DNA of 64,000 nucleotides, from contig PWJZ01000027.1 in NCBI GenBank assembly GCA_003559855.1, positions 42,587 to 106,586 on the forward strand, written 5' to 3'. Below, one piece after another: positions 38,060 through 47,106 of the stretch. A model generated the notes under the pieces. It saw only the letters and a list, made by a program, of their open reading frames with translations. It had not been told where the DNA came from and searched no databases. This stretch comes from Bacteroidales bacterium (lineage in GTDB: Bacteria; Bacteroidota; Bacteroidia; Bacteroidales; UBA7960). The translations under genes and the position numbers were made by a program. Every line of letters begins with the position of its first letter. Position 1 is the stretch's first letter.

Positions 38060-38695
38060 ATGGATTTAAGCAGGATTTCAGAAACCCTTATATCAGGTAA
38101 GGCAGATGAATTAAAAAAAATGGTTGAAGAAGCTGTAAACGATGACGTAAATCCCAGTGATATACTCAATCAGGGTTTATTGCCCGGGATGGATGCTGTA
38201 GGCCAGAAGTGGAAAGCAGGCGATATGTTTATGCCTGAGGTTTTGCGATGCGCTAAAGCCATGAGCAGTGCAATGGATTATTTAAGGCCGAAACTGAAAG
38301 ATGACGATATAGGTAATGCGGGAACAATGGTTATCGGTACCGTAGCCGGCGATTTGCATGATATCGGGAAAGACCTTGTTGCTATGATGTTTGAAGGAGC
38401 CGGCTATAAGGTTATAAATCTCGGTATCGACCAGTCAAATGAAAATTTTATCAATGCCGTCAAAGAGCACAAACCTAAGTTGCTCGGCATGTCAGCTTTA
38501 TTGACCACAACCATGCCCAGGATGGGTGAAGTAATCAACTCACTTAAAGAAGCCGGCATTCGCGATCAGGTTACGGTAATAATTGGAGGAGCTCCTGTAA
38601 CCGATGATTTTGCCAAAGAAATCGGTGCTGACCTATATGGCCCAAATGCCGGTACTGCCGTCGGAATTGCCAGGGAGTACTTTCAGAAAAAATAA
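38060..38695 (+). CDS. methyltransferase cognate corrinoid protein (MttC/MtbC-like)
   Basis: A free-standing corrinoid carrier of 211 residues. The N-terminal ~85 residues form the helical cap domain ('ADELKKMVEEAVNDDVNPSDILNQGLLPGMDAVGQKW'). The B12-binding Rossmann domain has 'VAGDLHDIGKDLV' with the cobalt-ligating His at about 100, then 'LLGMSALLTTTM' and 'VIIGGAPV'. It would accept methyl groups from the MttB-type enzymes just downstream and hand them to the methyl-THF methyltransferase further on. It lies 200 bases upstream of the first mttB-like gene, and the spacer carries a heptad-repeat tract. Confidence 0.93.
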   Translation: MDLSRISETLISGKADELKKMVEEAVNDDVNPSDILNQGLLPGMDAVGQKWKAGDMFMPEVLRCAKAMSSAMDYLRPKLKDDDIGNAGTMVIGTVAGDLHDIGKDLVAMMFEGAGYKVINLGIDQSNENFINAVKEHKPKLLGMSALLTTTMPRMGEVINSLKEAGIRDQVTVIIGGAPVTDDFAKEIGADLYGPNAGTAVGIAREYFQKK

Positions 38696-38792
38696 TGTTC
38701 TTTTATAGCGCCGATGACTTTGTAATGAGTTATATGATTACCATCGACAGTGACACATGATGATTAGCGAGAGATGGGCTTGGCATTCATAT

Positions 38793-38818
38793 TAACCCGT
38801 TACCCGTTGCCCGTTATA
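38793..38818. repeat. degenerate heptad tract (acccgtt units)
   Basis: Three near-perfect 7-base units, aacccgt-tacccgt-tgcccgt-tata, in the spacer before the first mttB-like gene. It belongs to the same dispersed class as the tracts at 40458, 51633, 52510, 55120, 62438 and 63330. Confidence 0.6.
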
Positions 38819-38897
38819 ATAAAATAAAAGCTGGTTACACAAATATTAATTAATATATTATTATCAGAAATCAGAACTTCATAGACATTTTATACAG

Positions 38898-40346
38898 ATG
38901 AAAATAAATCAGATTGTTAATAAATCTATAAGGTTTAGGGTTCTTTCGGAGGATCAGATAGAGCAGATCTATTTTGCTTCTCTCGAAGTGCTTGAAAAAA
39001 CAGGGGGTATGGTTTATCATGATGAAGCCATAGAGTTGTTCAAAAACAGCAATGCGGTAGTCAGGGGTTATAATGTGCGTATTCCGTCTTATATGGTACA
39101 GGAGGCAATAAATTTTTATCCCAGGAAAATAACACTCTGCGGAAGGAATAAATCTCGTTCGCTTCATATACAGAAGGATACCGTAGCTTTTGGCACAGGG
39201 TCGGATTTGCCGTTTACCTACGACAGGGAAACGGGCGAAAGGCGGATAACGACATACAAAGATGTTAATAATGCAGCTAAGTTGGTGGATGCTTTGCCTA
39301 ATTACGATTTTTTCATGTCGCACGGAATAGTAAATGATGCTCCCAATACACAGACGTATGACCGGCATCAGTTTATGGCAATGCTTGACCAGTGTACAAA
39401 GCCCATGGTTTTAACCAGTGTTGACGGAGAAAGTCTCAGAGACTTATGGAAAATGGGATGCCTGGTGCAGGGGGGCGAAGAAGAATTCAGGCTTAATCCG
39501 TTGTTTGTTGTTTATATTGAGCCTATCTCACCGCTTAAAAATGACAGCACGGCTATTGAAAAACTGCTTTTTGCCGCAGAGAAAAAAATACCGGCTATGT
39601 ACACTCCATGCCCCAGTTCAGGTGCCACCGCACCGGCTACAATTGCAGGGATGCTGGTTCAATCGCTTACCGAAACTCTTATGGCTGTGGTTCTGTGTCA
39701 TCTCAAGAATCCGGGCAAACCGCTGATAATGGGTGGCGTTACTACTTTGCTGGATATGAAAAAATCAACCTATTCGTATGGCGCACCCGAACTATCATTA
39801 TCCTCGGCAGCAAATACCGATATATCAAAATGGCTTAATCTCCCCATGTTCTCAACAGGAGGTTGTACCGATTCCAAAATACTTGATGAACAGGCAGCAG
39901 CAGAACAAATGATGAACCTGTTTTATGCATACCTCTCGGGGGCCAACCTTGTGCATGATGTGGGATATATTGATCATGGCACCAACGCCTCGCTCGAAAG
40001 CCTCGTACTTAATGATGAAATGATAGGAATGGTAAAACAATTCGGCAAAGGTATTAATACCGATGATGACCATCTGGCACTTGAACTTATTGAAAAGGTC
40101 GGACCGGGCGGCGAATATTTTACTACCGATCATACCTATAAATACTGGAGAGAATGGTTTATGCCGCAACTACAGGACAGAAGTGATTATGAAACATGGA
40201 AAAACAGCGGAGCTAAAACGATGCTTGACAGAGTCAAGGAAAGAACACGACAACTGCTTGACTCACATAAACCGGAACCGCTTGATGAAAAACTGGAGAA
40301 AGAATTGAAGAAAATTATAAAAGATGCTGATGAGAGACATTCGTGA
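38898..40346 (+). CDS. MttB-family (trimethylamine methyltransferase superfamily, non-pyrrolysine) methyltransferase, paralogue 1
   Basis: 482 residues of the MttB/COG5598 TIM-barrel family, which moves a methyl group from a quaternary or tertiary amine to a corrinoid protein. The N-terminal 'VLSEDQIEQIYFASLEVLEKTGGMVYHDEAIELF' and the core 'PISPLKNDSTAIEKLLFAAEKKIPAMYTPCPSSGATAPATIAGMLVQSLTETL' are typical. The ORF is uninterrupted, so there is no pyrrolysine codon of the kind used by true trimethylamine MttB. Relatives without pyrrolysine act on glycine betaine, carnitine, proline betaine or other methylamines. The substrate here is unknown. Its cognate corrinoid carrier is encoded upstream. 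Confidence 0.9.
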   Translation: MKINQIVNKSIRFRVLSEDQIEQIYFASLEVLEKTGGMVYHDEAIELFKNSNAVVRGYNVRIPSYMVQEAINFYPRKITLCGRNKSRSLHIQKDTVAFGTGSDLPFTYDRETGERRITTYKDVNNAAKLVDALPNYDFFMSHGIVNDAPNTQTYDRHQFMAMLDQCTKPMVLTSVDGESLRDLWKMGCLVQGGEEEFRLNPLFVVYIEPISPLKNDSTAIEKLLFAAEKKIPAMYTPCPSSGATAPATIAGMLVQSLTETLMAVVLCHLKNPGKPLIMGGVTTLLDMKKSTYSYGAPELSLSSAANTDISKWLNLPMFSTGGCTDSKILDEQAAAEQMMNLFYAYLSGANLVHDVGYIDHGTNASLESLVLNDEMIGMVKQFGKGINTDDDHLALELIEKVGPGGEYFTTDHTYKYWREWFMPQLQDRSDYETWKNSGAKTMLDRVKERTRQLLDSHKPEPLDEKLEKELKKIIKDADERHS

Positions 40347-40457
40347 AATGAGTTAATCGGTTTTATGAGCTGAAAGTTGAGAACTATACCCTGTATTCGC
40401 TACTTCCCATTGGGGCCGGGAAAACGAAGGTTCAAGAATGAAAGGTTGCAGGCTATT

Positions 40458-40495
40458 GATTGCCGACCGCTTATTGCCCGTTACCCGTCGCTTAT
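40458..40495. repeat. degenerate heptad tract
   Basis: The stretch 'ttattgcccgttacccgtcgcttat' with neighbouring near-units is a degenerate 7-base repeat of the same class as at 38793, in the spacer between the two mttB-like genes. Confidence 0.5.
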
Positions 40496-40582
40496 ATAGG
40501 TTGGGATTTGGTTTATGGGCTTTTGGCCAATAATAAAAACACAAAATAATAAATAGAACGAAATTTCAATAATGAAATAAAC

Positions 40583-42055
40583 ATGATAGAAAGAACAAAT
40601 TACAAGGAACAACAAACTCCTTATTTCGAGGTATTGTCTGAAGACCAAAAAGAACGTATATTTAACGGGATGATGCGTACTTTGCAATATACCGGCGCCA
40701 ATGTACACCATGAAAAAGCGCGTGAACTGTTCAAAAAAGCCGGCTGCAAGGTTGACGGGGTGAGAGTTTATTTTCCCCCTGAAGTCACTTTAAACGCTTT
40801 ATCTACCGTACCACCTGTTACGGAGGTCTTTCCATGGAACGGAAATAGATCGAAAAAAATAATAATTGAAAAGAAAAGAAGCTATTTCGGTCCCGGGCCA
40901 ACACCGCCAAATTTTATAGATACCGATACTCTGGAGCGCAGAAAGTATTTAAGAAAGGATGCAAATATTGTAGCCAGGGTTTGTGATGCTTTACCAAATA
41001 TGGGATACGTTCAGTCGCTGGGTTCTATTAGTGATGTTACCAATGGTTTGGCTGATGTTTATGAATTTGCCGATATGGTACGCAATACTACTACGCCTAT
41101 TATGAGCTGGTCGTTTACCCGTGAAGGCTGTCATGACATACACAGGATGGGTATAGCCATGGCAGGCGGGGAGGAAGAGTTTAAACAACGCCCTAATTAT
41201 ATTTTTTATGGTGAGCCAATATCACCTTTGGTTAGTGATTTTCATGCCATAGATAAGTGCATGTATTGTGCCGAGCATCGTATACCTCAGGTATACAGCC
41301 CGTGTGCTATAGGTGGTGGAACAGTGCCTGCAACACATGCGGGTCAGATCGTTGTTGCACTTTCGGAATCAATGGTCGGAGTAATAGCCGCACAACTGAT
41401 GAGCCCGGGCACATGTGTTATTATCGGAGGTGTTCAGTCAATCCTTGATATGCGCTATTCCGTGTATTCCTACGGAGCACCCGAGCTTAGCCTGCTGAGT
41501 GCTGCAATGACCGAAATGGTACATTATTGTAATCTGCCAATGTACTCAACAGCAGGATGTACCGACACCAAGAAAATGGATATACAATCTGCTATGGAAG
41601 CAAGTCTGTCAATAAATGCCGCTATGATGAGCGGTGCAAATTTCGTCCACGATTGCGGTTATACCGAATCAGGACTGACGGGCGATGTATTCCAAACCGT
41701 GATGGACGATGAGATAATCGGAATGGCACGGATAATAGAAAAAGGAGTGGAAGTTAATGAAAAAACATTGGCTGTTGATGTGATTGACAATGTCGGACCC
41801 GGCGGACATTACCTTTATGAAGATCATACAATGGATCATTTTAGAGATCATTGGATGCCAACTCTTATGGACAGGAACAGTTATGAAGAATGGGACAAGC
41901 TGGGCAGAAAAACCATGAAAGAAAGGATCATTGATAAGACAAGAGATTTGATAGAAAACTATGAAGGTCCCAGAAGTAAGGTTTCTGAAAAAGCAGACAG
42001 CGAAATTGAGAAAATATTGCAGGAAGCCGAGCGGAGGATTAAAAGTGAAGGGTGA
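40583..42055 (+). CDS. MttB-family (non-pyrrolysine) methyltransferase, paralogue 2
   Basis: 490 residues, co-oriented with paralogue 1 but clearly diverged: 'YFEVLSEDQKERIFNGMMRTLQYTGANVHHEKARELFKKAGC', 'YSPCAIGGGTVPATHAGQIVVALSESMVGVIAAQLMSPGTCVIIGG', and the terminal 'LGRKTMKERIIDKTRDLIENYEGP'. No amber codon interrupts the frame. Having two different MttB homologues behind one corrinoid protein suggests either two substrates or stepwise demethylation (for example, betaine and dimethylglycine). This is inference. The spacer to the hydantoinase-type gene is 104 bases. Confidence 0.9.
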   Translation: MIERTNYKEQQTPYFEVLSEDQKERIFNGMMRTLQYTGANVHHEKARELFKKAGCKVDGVRVYFPPEVTLNALSTVPPVTEVFPWNGNRSKKIIIEKKRSYFGPGPTPPNFIDTDTLERRKYLRKDANIVARVCDALPNMGYVQSLGSISDVTNGLADVYEFADMVRNTTTPIMSWSFTREGCHDIHRMGIAMAGGEEEFKQRPNYIFYGEPISPLVSDFHAIDKCMYCAEHRIPQVYSPCAIGGGTVPATHAGQIVVALSESMVGVIAAQLMSPGTCVIIGGVQSILDMRYSVYSYGAPELSLLSAAMTEMVHYCNLPMYSTAGCTDTKKMDIQSAMEASLSINAAMMSGANFVHDCGYTESGLTGDVFQTVMDDEIIGMARIIEKGVEVNEKTLAVDVIDNVGPGGHYLYEDHTMDHFRDHWMPTLMDRNSYEEWDKLGRKTMKERIIDKTRDLIENYEGPRSKVSEKADSEIEKILQEAERRIKSEG

Positions 42056-42159
42056 GCTAAATCCACTGCGTCCACAAATCAGCACAGGTAAATGAACTCA
42101 CTCAGTGTTAATATTAATCGGCGAATAACAGCGAACAAGATAAAGCAGATTAAAAAGAA

Positions 42160-44187
42160 ATGAACCGTTATATCATAGGAATAAATACCGGAGGCACATA
42201 TACTGATGGTGTGCTTTTAGATTATGTTTCGCGGAAGGTGGTTTCAGCGGCAAAGTCGCTTACTGTCTCTAACGACCTTAAGATTGGTGTGATAAAGGTT
42301 CTGAAAAAGTTAAATATCAGGCAGGAATACGATATAAAGCTTGTTGGTATTTCAAGTACACTGGCTACCAATACTGTAGCTGAGGGTAAATCTAGAAAAG
42401 CGGGTTTGATACTGATTGGATATGATAGGGAATTGATTGATAAATTCAATCTTTTTGAAAGATTGCCGGCAGAAACAGTAGGATATTTTCGCGGCGGTCA
42501 TAATGCACAAGGTGTTGAGCTTGCATCTTTGGATAAGGAATCAATAAGGAAATGGGTTGTTGAGAATCAGCATAATATTGAGGCTGTTGCTGTTTCAGGT
42601 TATTTCAGCCCTTTAAATCCCGGGCACGAGGAAGCTGTATTTAAGATAATCAGTAAGCATACTGATTTGCCTGTTGTTATGGCACATCAGCTGTCCACAA
42701 AGCTTGATTCGGTTAAGCGTGCGGCAACGGCGGTTATAAATGCCTCGCTGGTGGCTGTAATGAATGATTTTATTAAAGCTGTCAACCATTCAATGCATGA
42801 GCTGGGTATAGATGCCCCTCTGATGATTGTAAGGGGAGACGGAACACTTATGCCTTCGGAGGATGCTGTTAACAAACCCGTCGAAACCATACTTTCTGGC
42901 CCGGCCGCCAGTGCAATAGGCGGAAAATTCCTCGCCGGCAATGCAAATATACTCGTGATAGACATGGGTGGAACTACTACCGATATGGCGCTGGTGTATA
43001 ACAACAGGGTAGTGGTGTCTGAAAACGGTGCAAAAGTCGGAAATTACCAAACAGCCGTTGAAGCTGCTAAAATAAGAACAATAAGCCTTGGATGCGATAG
43101 CCGCATACATCATAATGAAAAAAAAATATTGATGCTTGGACCCGACAGGGTAAGACCAATATCACAAATTGCCAGGCACCATGACAATGTATTGAATGAC
43201 TTCCATAATCTGAAAAAGAAAAGCATTATAAATAAAAACCCTGCTGAATTAGAATACTGGTACCTGCATGGAACGATCGATGAAAATTTATATGAATCGT
43301 TGAATGATGTTCAAAAAAAAGTTCTTGACTTGATTCAAAAACCTTATAAACTGTCTGATATTCTCAGCAAAACAGGTGTATATCATGTATCCCATTTTGA
43401 AATGGATAATTTTATTACGCAAGGCATAATAGAATGTTCAACACTTACCCCTACAGATATGTTGCATGTTGAAGGAAGCCTTGATCTTTGGAACAGGGAA
43501 GCGGCAACCATAGCACTGGAACATTATTGTAAAATTTATGGCAAAAAGCCAAAAAATTTTATTGAAGAGGTTTTCAACAAAATTACAGATATCCTGGTGG
43601 AAGAGATCATTATTTTTCTGGCGTGTCAAAATACGAATCCATCAGACATGCCTGCTTCTATCGACGGTGAATGGGGGAAGTGGATGTTGCAGCAAATATT
43701 GTATGGTGATAATCATTTTTTATCTATCGATGCCGGCAGCCGTTATCCTGTTGTTGGAGCCGGTGCACCGGCCAAACATTTTCTTAAAAGAGTTGCAGGT
43801 ACTATTAATGCTAAATTTGTTTTACCCGAAAATTTTGATGTGGCCAATGCCGTAGGAGCAGTTTCAGGCTCGGTATCAGAGATAAGAGAAGCTATTGTAT
43901 TTGCCCGTGACAGTAAAGAAAAATATGCATATATAGCCAAGCATGAAGGAAGGATTAAAAAGTTCAAAGAATATGCCGAATGTTGTGAATATGCTGAAAA
44001 AACAGTACGCAGGATTGCCAAACAAGCAGCAATGAATGCCGGAGCTGCCGACTGCTTTGTTGAGCTTGAAAGGAAGGTTGAAGGATCACTTTTAAGGTTT
44101 GTAGCAAGGGCTATTGGAAACCCGAAACTATCGAAAGGCAAAATGCGTGAAGACATGAATTACGAGCGTGAAATGGATAGCGGGTGA
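42160..44187 (+). CDS. hydantoinase/oxoprolinase-type ASKHA ATPase of the MttB cluster
   Basis: 675 residues with the N-terminal hydantoinase/oxoprolinase domain ('GINTGGTYTDGVLLD', an ATP-binding glycine motif) and the A domain with 'ILVIDMGGTTTDMALVY' and 'KPVETILSGPAASAIGG'. A middle insert (about 350-460, including 'LTPTDMLHVEG') and a C-terminal helical tail complete it. Classical members use ATP to open 5-oxoproline or hydantoin rings. Next to MttB, corrinoid and DUF1638 genes, the task is unclear. The fold is shared with ATP-dependent corrinoid activators (RACo-type), and no such activator is seen in the window, so an activator role is a testable idea. N-methylhydantoin hydrolysis is an alternative. 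Confidence 0.85.
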   Translation: MNRYIIGINTGGTYTDGVLLDYVSRKVVSAAKSLTVSNDLKIGVIKVLKKLNIRQEYDIKLVGISSTLATNTVAEGKSRKAGLILIGYDRELIDKFNLFERLPAETVGYFRGGHNAQGVELASLDKESIRKWVVENQHNIEAVAVSGYFSPLNPGHEEAVFKIISKHTDLPVVMAHQLSTKLDSVKRAATAVINASLVAVMNDFIKAVNHSMHELGIDAPLMIVRGDGTLMPSEDAVNKPVETILSGPAASAIGGKFLAGNANILVIDMGGTTTDMALVYNNRVVVSENGAKVGNYQTAVEAAKIRTISLGCDSRIHHNEKKILMLGPDRVRPISQIARHHDNVLNDFHNLKKKSIINKNPAELEYWYLHGTIDENLYESLNDVQKKVLDLIQKPYKLSDILSKTGVYHVSHFEMDNFITQGIIECSTLTPTDMLHVEGSLDLWNREAATIALEHYCKIYGKKPKNFIEEVFNKITDILVEEIIIFLACQNTNPSDMPASIDGEWGKWMLQQILYGDNHFLSIDAGSRYPVVGAGAPAKHFLKRVAGTINAKFVLPENFDVANAVGAVSGSVSEIREAIVFARDSKEKYAYIAKHEGRIKKFKEYAECCEYAEKTVRRIAKQAAMNAGAADCFVELERKVEGSLLRFVARAIGNPKLSKGKMREDMNYEREMDSG

Positions 44188-44342
44188 GGCAAATTATGCT
44201 GATATTAACCGATAACATATCAGCAATTATCAGTATAATCAATGCCTGAAATGTTTTGAGCGATAGTGAATATACAGGATCATCAGTACTTTGGTAATAA
44301 AAATAATTTACCTGAAAATACGGAACCAAGAAACATAACGAA

Positions 44343-45017
44343 ATGATCACAATAATAGCCTGTGCAAGTATAAAACCTGAATTGGAGCACATTAAAGCCG
44401 GTGCAAAAGATGTACAAATAAGATATTTGCCGCAAAACCTTCATCGCACTCCGGAGAAGTTGAAAAAGATGCTGCAGAATAAAGTGAATGAAGTAAAATA
44501 TAATGATGGAAAACTGGTATTGGGATTTGGGCTGTGCTCAAATGCCATTATAGGAATAAAAGCTCCGCAACAAGGTATGTACGTGCCATGTGCTCATGAT
44601 TGTATAACATTCTTTCTTGGAAGCCGGGAAAAGTACAATGAACTGTTCAGAAAGTATCCCGGCACATACTATCTGACAAAAAGCTGGATAGGTGACAAAA
44701 AAGATCCGCTCGGATTATTGGAAAATGAATATACCCAAAGGGTTGGCAAAGAAATGGCAGAAGAAACAATGAGAAAGGAAATAATAAATTACGACTATAT
44801 CAGCTTTATCAATACATTGGATGATGATAGAGGTAAATGTCGTGAGAGAGCTAAAGAAAATGCTAAGTTTTTCAAAAAGAAGTTTATTGAGCATAAGGCT
44901 AACAATGATTTTTTCGGAAAAATAGTTTTTGGCCCTCACCAGAAACCCGACTTTATTTATATTGAAGCTTACAAAAGTGTTAAACAACAGGAAATTTTAA
45001 AATTAGGAGGTATTTGA
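44343..45017 (+). CDS. DUF1638 domain protein
   Basis: 224 residues of the DUF1638 family, whose function is not known. 'IIACASIKPELEHI' opens the domain and 'LVLGFGLCSNAIIGIKAPQQGMYVPCAHDCITFFLGSREKY' is the signature region. Several conserved cysteines (in 'ACAS', 'GLCSNA' and 'CAHDC') suggest metal or cobalamin contact, but this is inference. Its stop TGA at 45015 overlaps the spacer of the next gene's ribosome binding site ('TAGGAGG' at 45004), so the two are almost certainly translated together. The family is found in corrinoid methyltransferase neighbourhoods, which supports a shared role. Confidence 0.88.
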   Translation: MITIIACASIKPELEHIKAGAKDVQIRYLPQNLHRTPEKLKKMLQNKVNEVKYNDGKLVLGFGLCSNAIIGIKAPQQGMYVPCAHDCITFFLGSREKYNELFRKYPGTYYLTKSWIGDKKDPLGLLENEYTQRVGKEMAEETMRKEIINYDYISFINTLDDDRGKCRERAKENAKFFKKKFIEHKANNDFFGKIVFGPHQKPDFIYIEAYKSVKQQEILKLGGI

Positions 45018-45019
45018 TC

Positions 45020-45817
45020 ATGGAAATTGTTGGAGAATTGATAAATGCAAGCCGCAAAAAAATAAGGGATGACATTAAAGAAAAGAATAGTAAGGTAATT
45101 TCGAAGGTGGCCAAAGATCAGTATGAAGCAGGTGCAGATTATATTGATGTTAATGCAGGTATTTTTGTCGGTAAGGAGAAAGATTATATGAGATGGCTTG
45201 TAAAAACCGTGCAGGAAACTATTGATGCACCGTGCTGCATAGACTCGCCCGACCCTCAAGTTATTGAAGAAGCGGTAAAAGTACATAAAGGCATACCTAT
45301 GGTAAATTCCATTTCACTTGAAAAGGAGCGTTATGAAAACATGATAACTGTTATTAAGGGAGCAGATATGAAAGTCATTGCCCTATGTATGAGCGAGAAA
45401 GGAATGCCTTATACAAAAGATGAAAGAATGAAAATTGCTGATAAATTGGTCAACCGGCTGGTCAGCAATAACGTGGCTATAGAGAATATTTATGTTGATC
45501 CGCTGGTACAGCCGATAGGTTCCGGTGACAACCTTGGTATTGAATTTCTGAATGCTGTTGAACAGATACATGAAGAATTTGAAGGGATCCATACTATTTG
45601 CGGACTGTCTAATATATCATACGGAATACCTGCAAGGCAATTTGCAAATCAAACATTCATGATAATGGCAATAACCAAAGGTCTTAACTCGGCCATAATG
45701 AACCCTCTCGATAAAAAGATGATGGCAAACATTATCGCTGCCGAAATGCTTGCAGGAAAAGATCAGTTCTGTGAAAAATATATGAACGCATACAGGGAAG
45801 AATTGTTTAATTTTTGA
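45020..45817 (+). CDS. methyl-tetrahydrofolate:corrinoid methyltransferase (MtgA/AcsE/MtvA-like)
   Basis: 266 residues of a pterin-binding TIM barrel. 'VGELINASRKKIRDDI' and 'GADYIDVNAGIF' hold the THF-binding Asp/Asn, and 'CGLSNISYGIPARQF' is the family hallmark with the Asn that contacts N5. It should transfer methyl groups between the corrinoid protein and THF in either direction. The ORF track starts at a TTG (45014). The ATG at 45020 stands 9 bases after a perfect 'TAGGAGG' and is preferred. This is the second half-reaction of the MttB system, which links the cluster to MetF and MetH. Confidence 0.92.
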   Translation: MEIVGELINASRKKIRDDIKEKNSKVISKVAKDQYEAGADYIDVNAGIFVGKEKDYMRWLVKTVQETIDAPCCIDSPDPQVIEEAVKVHKGIPMVNSISLEKERYENMITVIKGADMKVIALCMSEKGMPYTKDERMKIADKLVNRLVSNNVAIENIYVDPLVQPIGSGDNLGIEFLNAVEQIHEEFEGIHTICGLSNISYGIPARQFANQTFMIMAITKGLNSAIMNPLDKKMMANIIAAEMLAGKDQFCEKYMNAYREELFNF

Positions 45818-45824
45818 TTTAATA

Positions 45825-45932
45825 ATGAGTTATTTAACTCAATATCTGAATGAAAAAGCAAAAGACAAGGTAAAATGTGAAATGTTAAAGGTAATAGTTG
45901 AGTGTGAAAAGGAAATAGGCGAGAAATGGTAA
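45825..45932 (+). CDS. short ORF of unknown significance (35 residues)
   Basis: An uninterrupted 35-codon frame, 'MSYLTQYLNEKAKDKV...IGEKW', begins 7 bases after the methyltransferase stop. The sequence is charged and helical with two Cys. I know no match. It may be a leader-like small protein, a remnant of a larger gene, or chance. Confidence 0.25.
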   Translation: MSYLTQYLNEKAKDKVKCEMLKVIVECEKEIGEKW

Positions 45933-46044
45933 GGAGAAAGTTGCAGTTTATGGTTTTTGGTTTTTTGTTGACTATCAGGTACTTTTAGAACCTATGGTTA
46001 TGAAATTATTAAAATAGAAATCAGTAAATGAAAAACACATATTC

Positions 46045-46881
46045 ATGACAAAGCAGAAATATTCAAATGATGTAGAAGTGGCAAGGAGTTATTATAACAG
46101 TCCGGACGCTCATAATTTCTATTACAGGATATGGGGTGGCGAGGATTTGCATCTTGGTTACTATAAATCCAAAAATGAGGATATTTATACTGCGAGCCGC
46201 AGGGCTGTTGACAGGATAGCTTCTTATATTGACAGAATTGGCAGTAATACGAAGATAATTGATTTCGGAGGAGGTTTTGCCGGTTCGGCTCGACACCTTG
46301 CCAAAAAATTCGGATGCCATGTTACAGTTATCAACTTAAGCGAAACTGAAAATGAGCGTGGAAGAAAAATGAATAAAGAGCAAGGTCTCAATCATCTGAT
46401 AGAGATCATTGACGGCAGCTATGATGATGTTCCGCTTGAAAATCAAAGTTTTGATGTAGTATGGTCGGAGGATGCCATATTGCACAGCAATAACAAGCCT
46501 GAGGTTATAGAAGAAGCTTTCAGATTGCTGAAGACCGGCGGCGATTTTGTGTTTTCCGATCCGATGCAAACCGATGATTGCAACGAAAAAGTCCTTAAGC
46601 CAATTTATGAAAGGATCAGATTATCCTCTTTAGGCTCGCCGAAATTTTACCGGCAGGAATGTAAAAAAACCGGCTTCAAACTCATGAATTTTGAAGAGCT
46701 GAGAAAGCATCTGATAATTCATTATTCAAGAGTTTTGGAAGAAACTGAAAAAAATGAGGAAGAGCTTAAAAAATACGTTTCTGACGATTATATGGAAAAT
46801 ATGAGGAAAGGCTTGAAGCATTGGATAAAAGGCGGTAAGGAAGGGAATTTAACATGGGGGATTTTTCATTTCAGGAAGTGA
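46045..46881 (+). CDS. sarcosine/dimethylglycine N-methyltransferase-like enzyme
   Basis: 278 residues that resemble known bacterial sarcosine/dimethylglycine N-methyltransferases (SDMT, BsmB): 'ARSYYNSPDAHNFYYRIWGGEDLHLGYY' at the start, the SAM-binding 'KIIDFGGGFAGSARHLAKKFGC' (about residue 72), 'NLSETENERGRKMNKEQGL', 'VFSDPMQTDDC' and 'GGKEGNLTWGIFHFRK' at the end. SDMT adds methyl groups from SAM to sarcosine and dimethylglycine to give glycine betaine, an osmolyte. No partner glycine/sarcosine methyltransferase is in the window. Its neighbour is ahcY, which removes the SAH product. Confidence 0.87.
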   Translation: MTKQKYSNDVEVARSYYNSPDAHNFYYRIWGGEDLHLGYYKSKNEDIYTASRRAVDRIASYIDRIGSNTKIIDFGGGFAGSARHLAKKFGCHVTVINLSETENERGRKMNKEQGLNHLIEIIDGSYDDVPLENQSFDVVWSEDAILHSNNKPEVIEEAFRLLKTGGDFVFSDPMQTDDCNEKVLKPIYERIRLSSLGSPKFYRQECKKTGFKLMNFEELRKHLIIHYSRVLEETEKNEEELKKYVSDDYMENMRKGLKHWIKGGKEGNLTWGIFHFRK

Positions 46882-47106
46882 GAGCGCTTGTAAACAAGGG
46901 TAAGGCGCTTTAGGCCCGAATAGCTGCTTAATTTGTGTAAATTTGTGCAACAGTTTGTGATAATCTGCAGATACGGCAACCGGATTTATTTTTTATGGAA
47001 AGGCAATTAGTCAATTAAACTAAACTTAAATTTGCATGTTATTTATTTTACACTTTGAAAACAGATAAAATTAATTAATAACGAAACATATAAAATTATA
47101 ACAGAC

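Noticed and set aside
38898-42055. Possible pyrrolysine-containing MttB genes
   Set aside because: Both frames run full length without an in-frame TAG, and no pylTSBCD-like genes are seen in the window.
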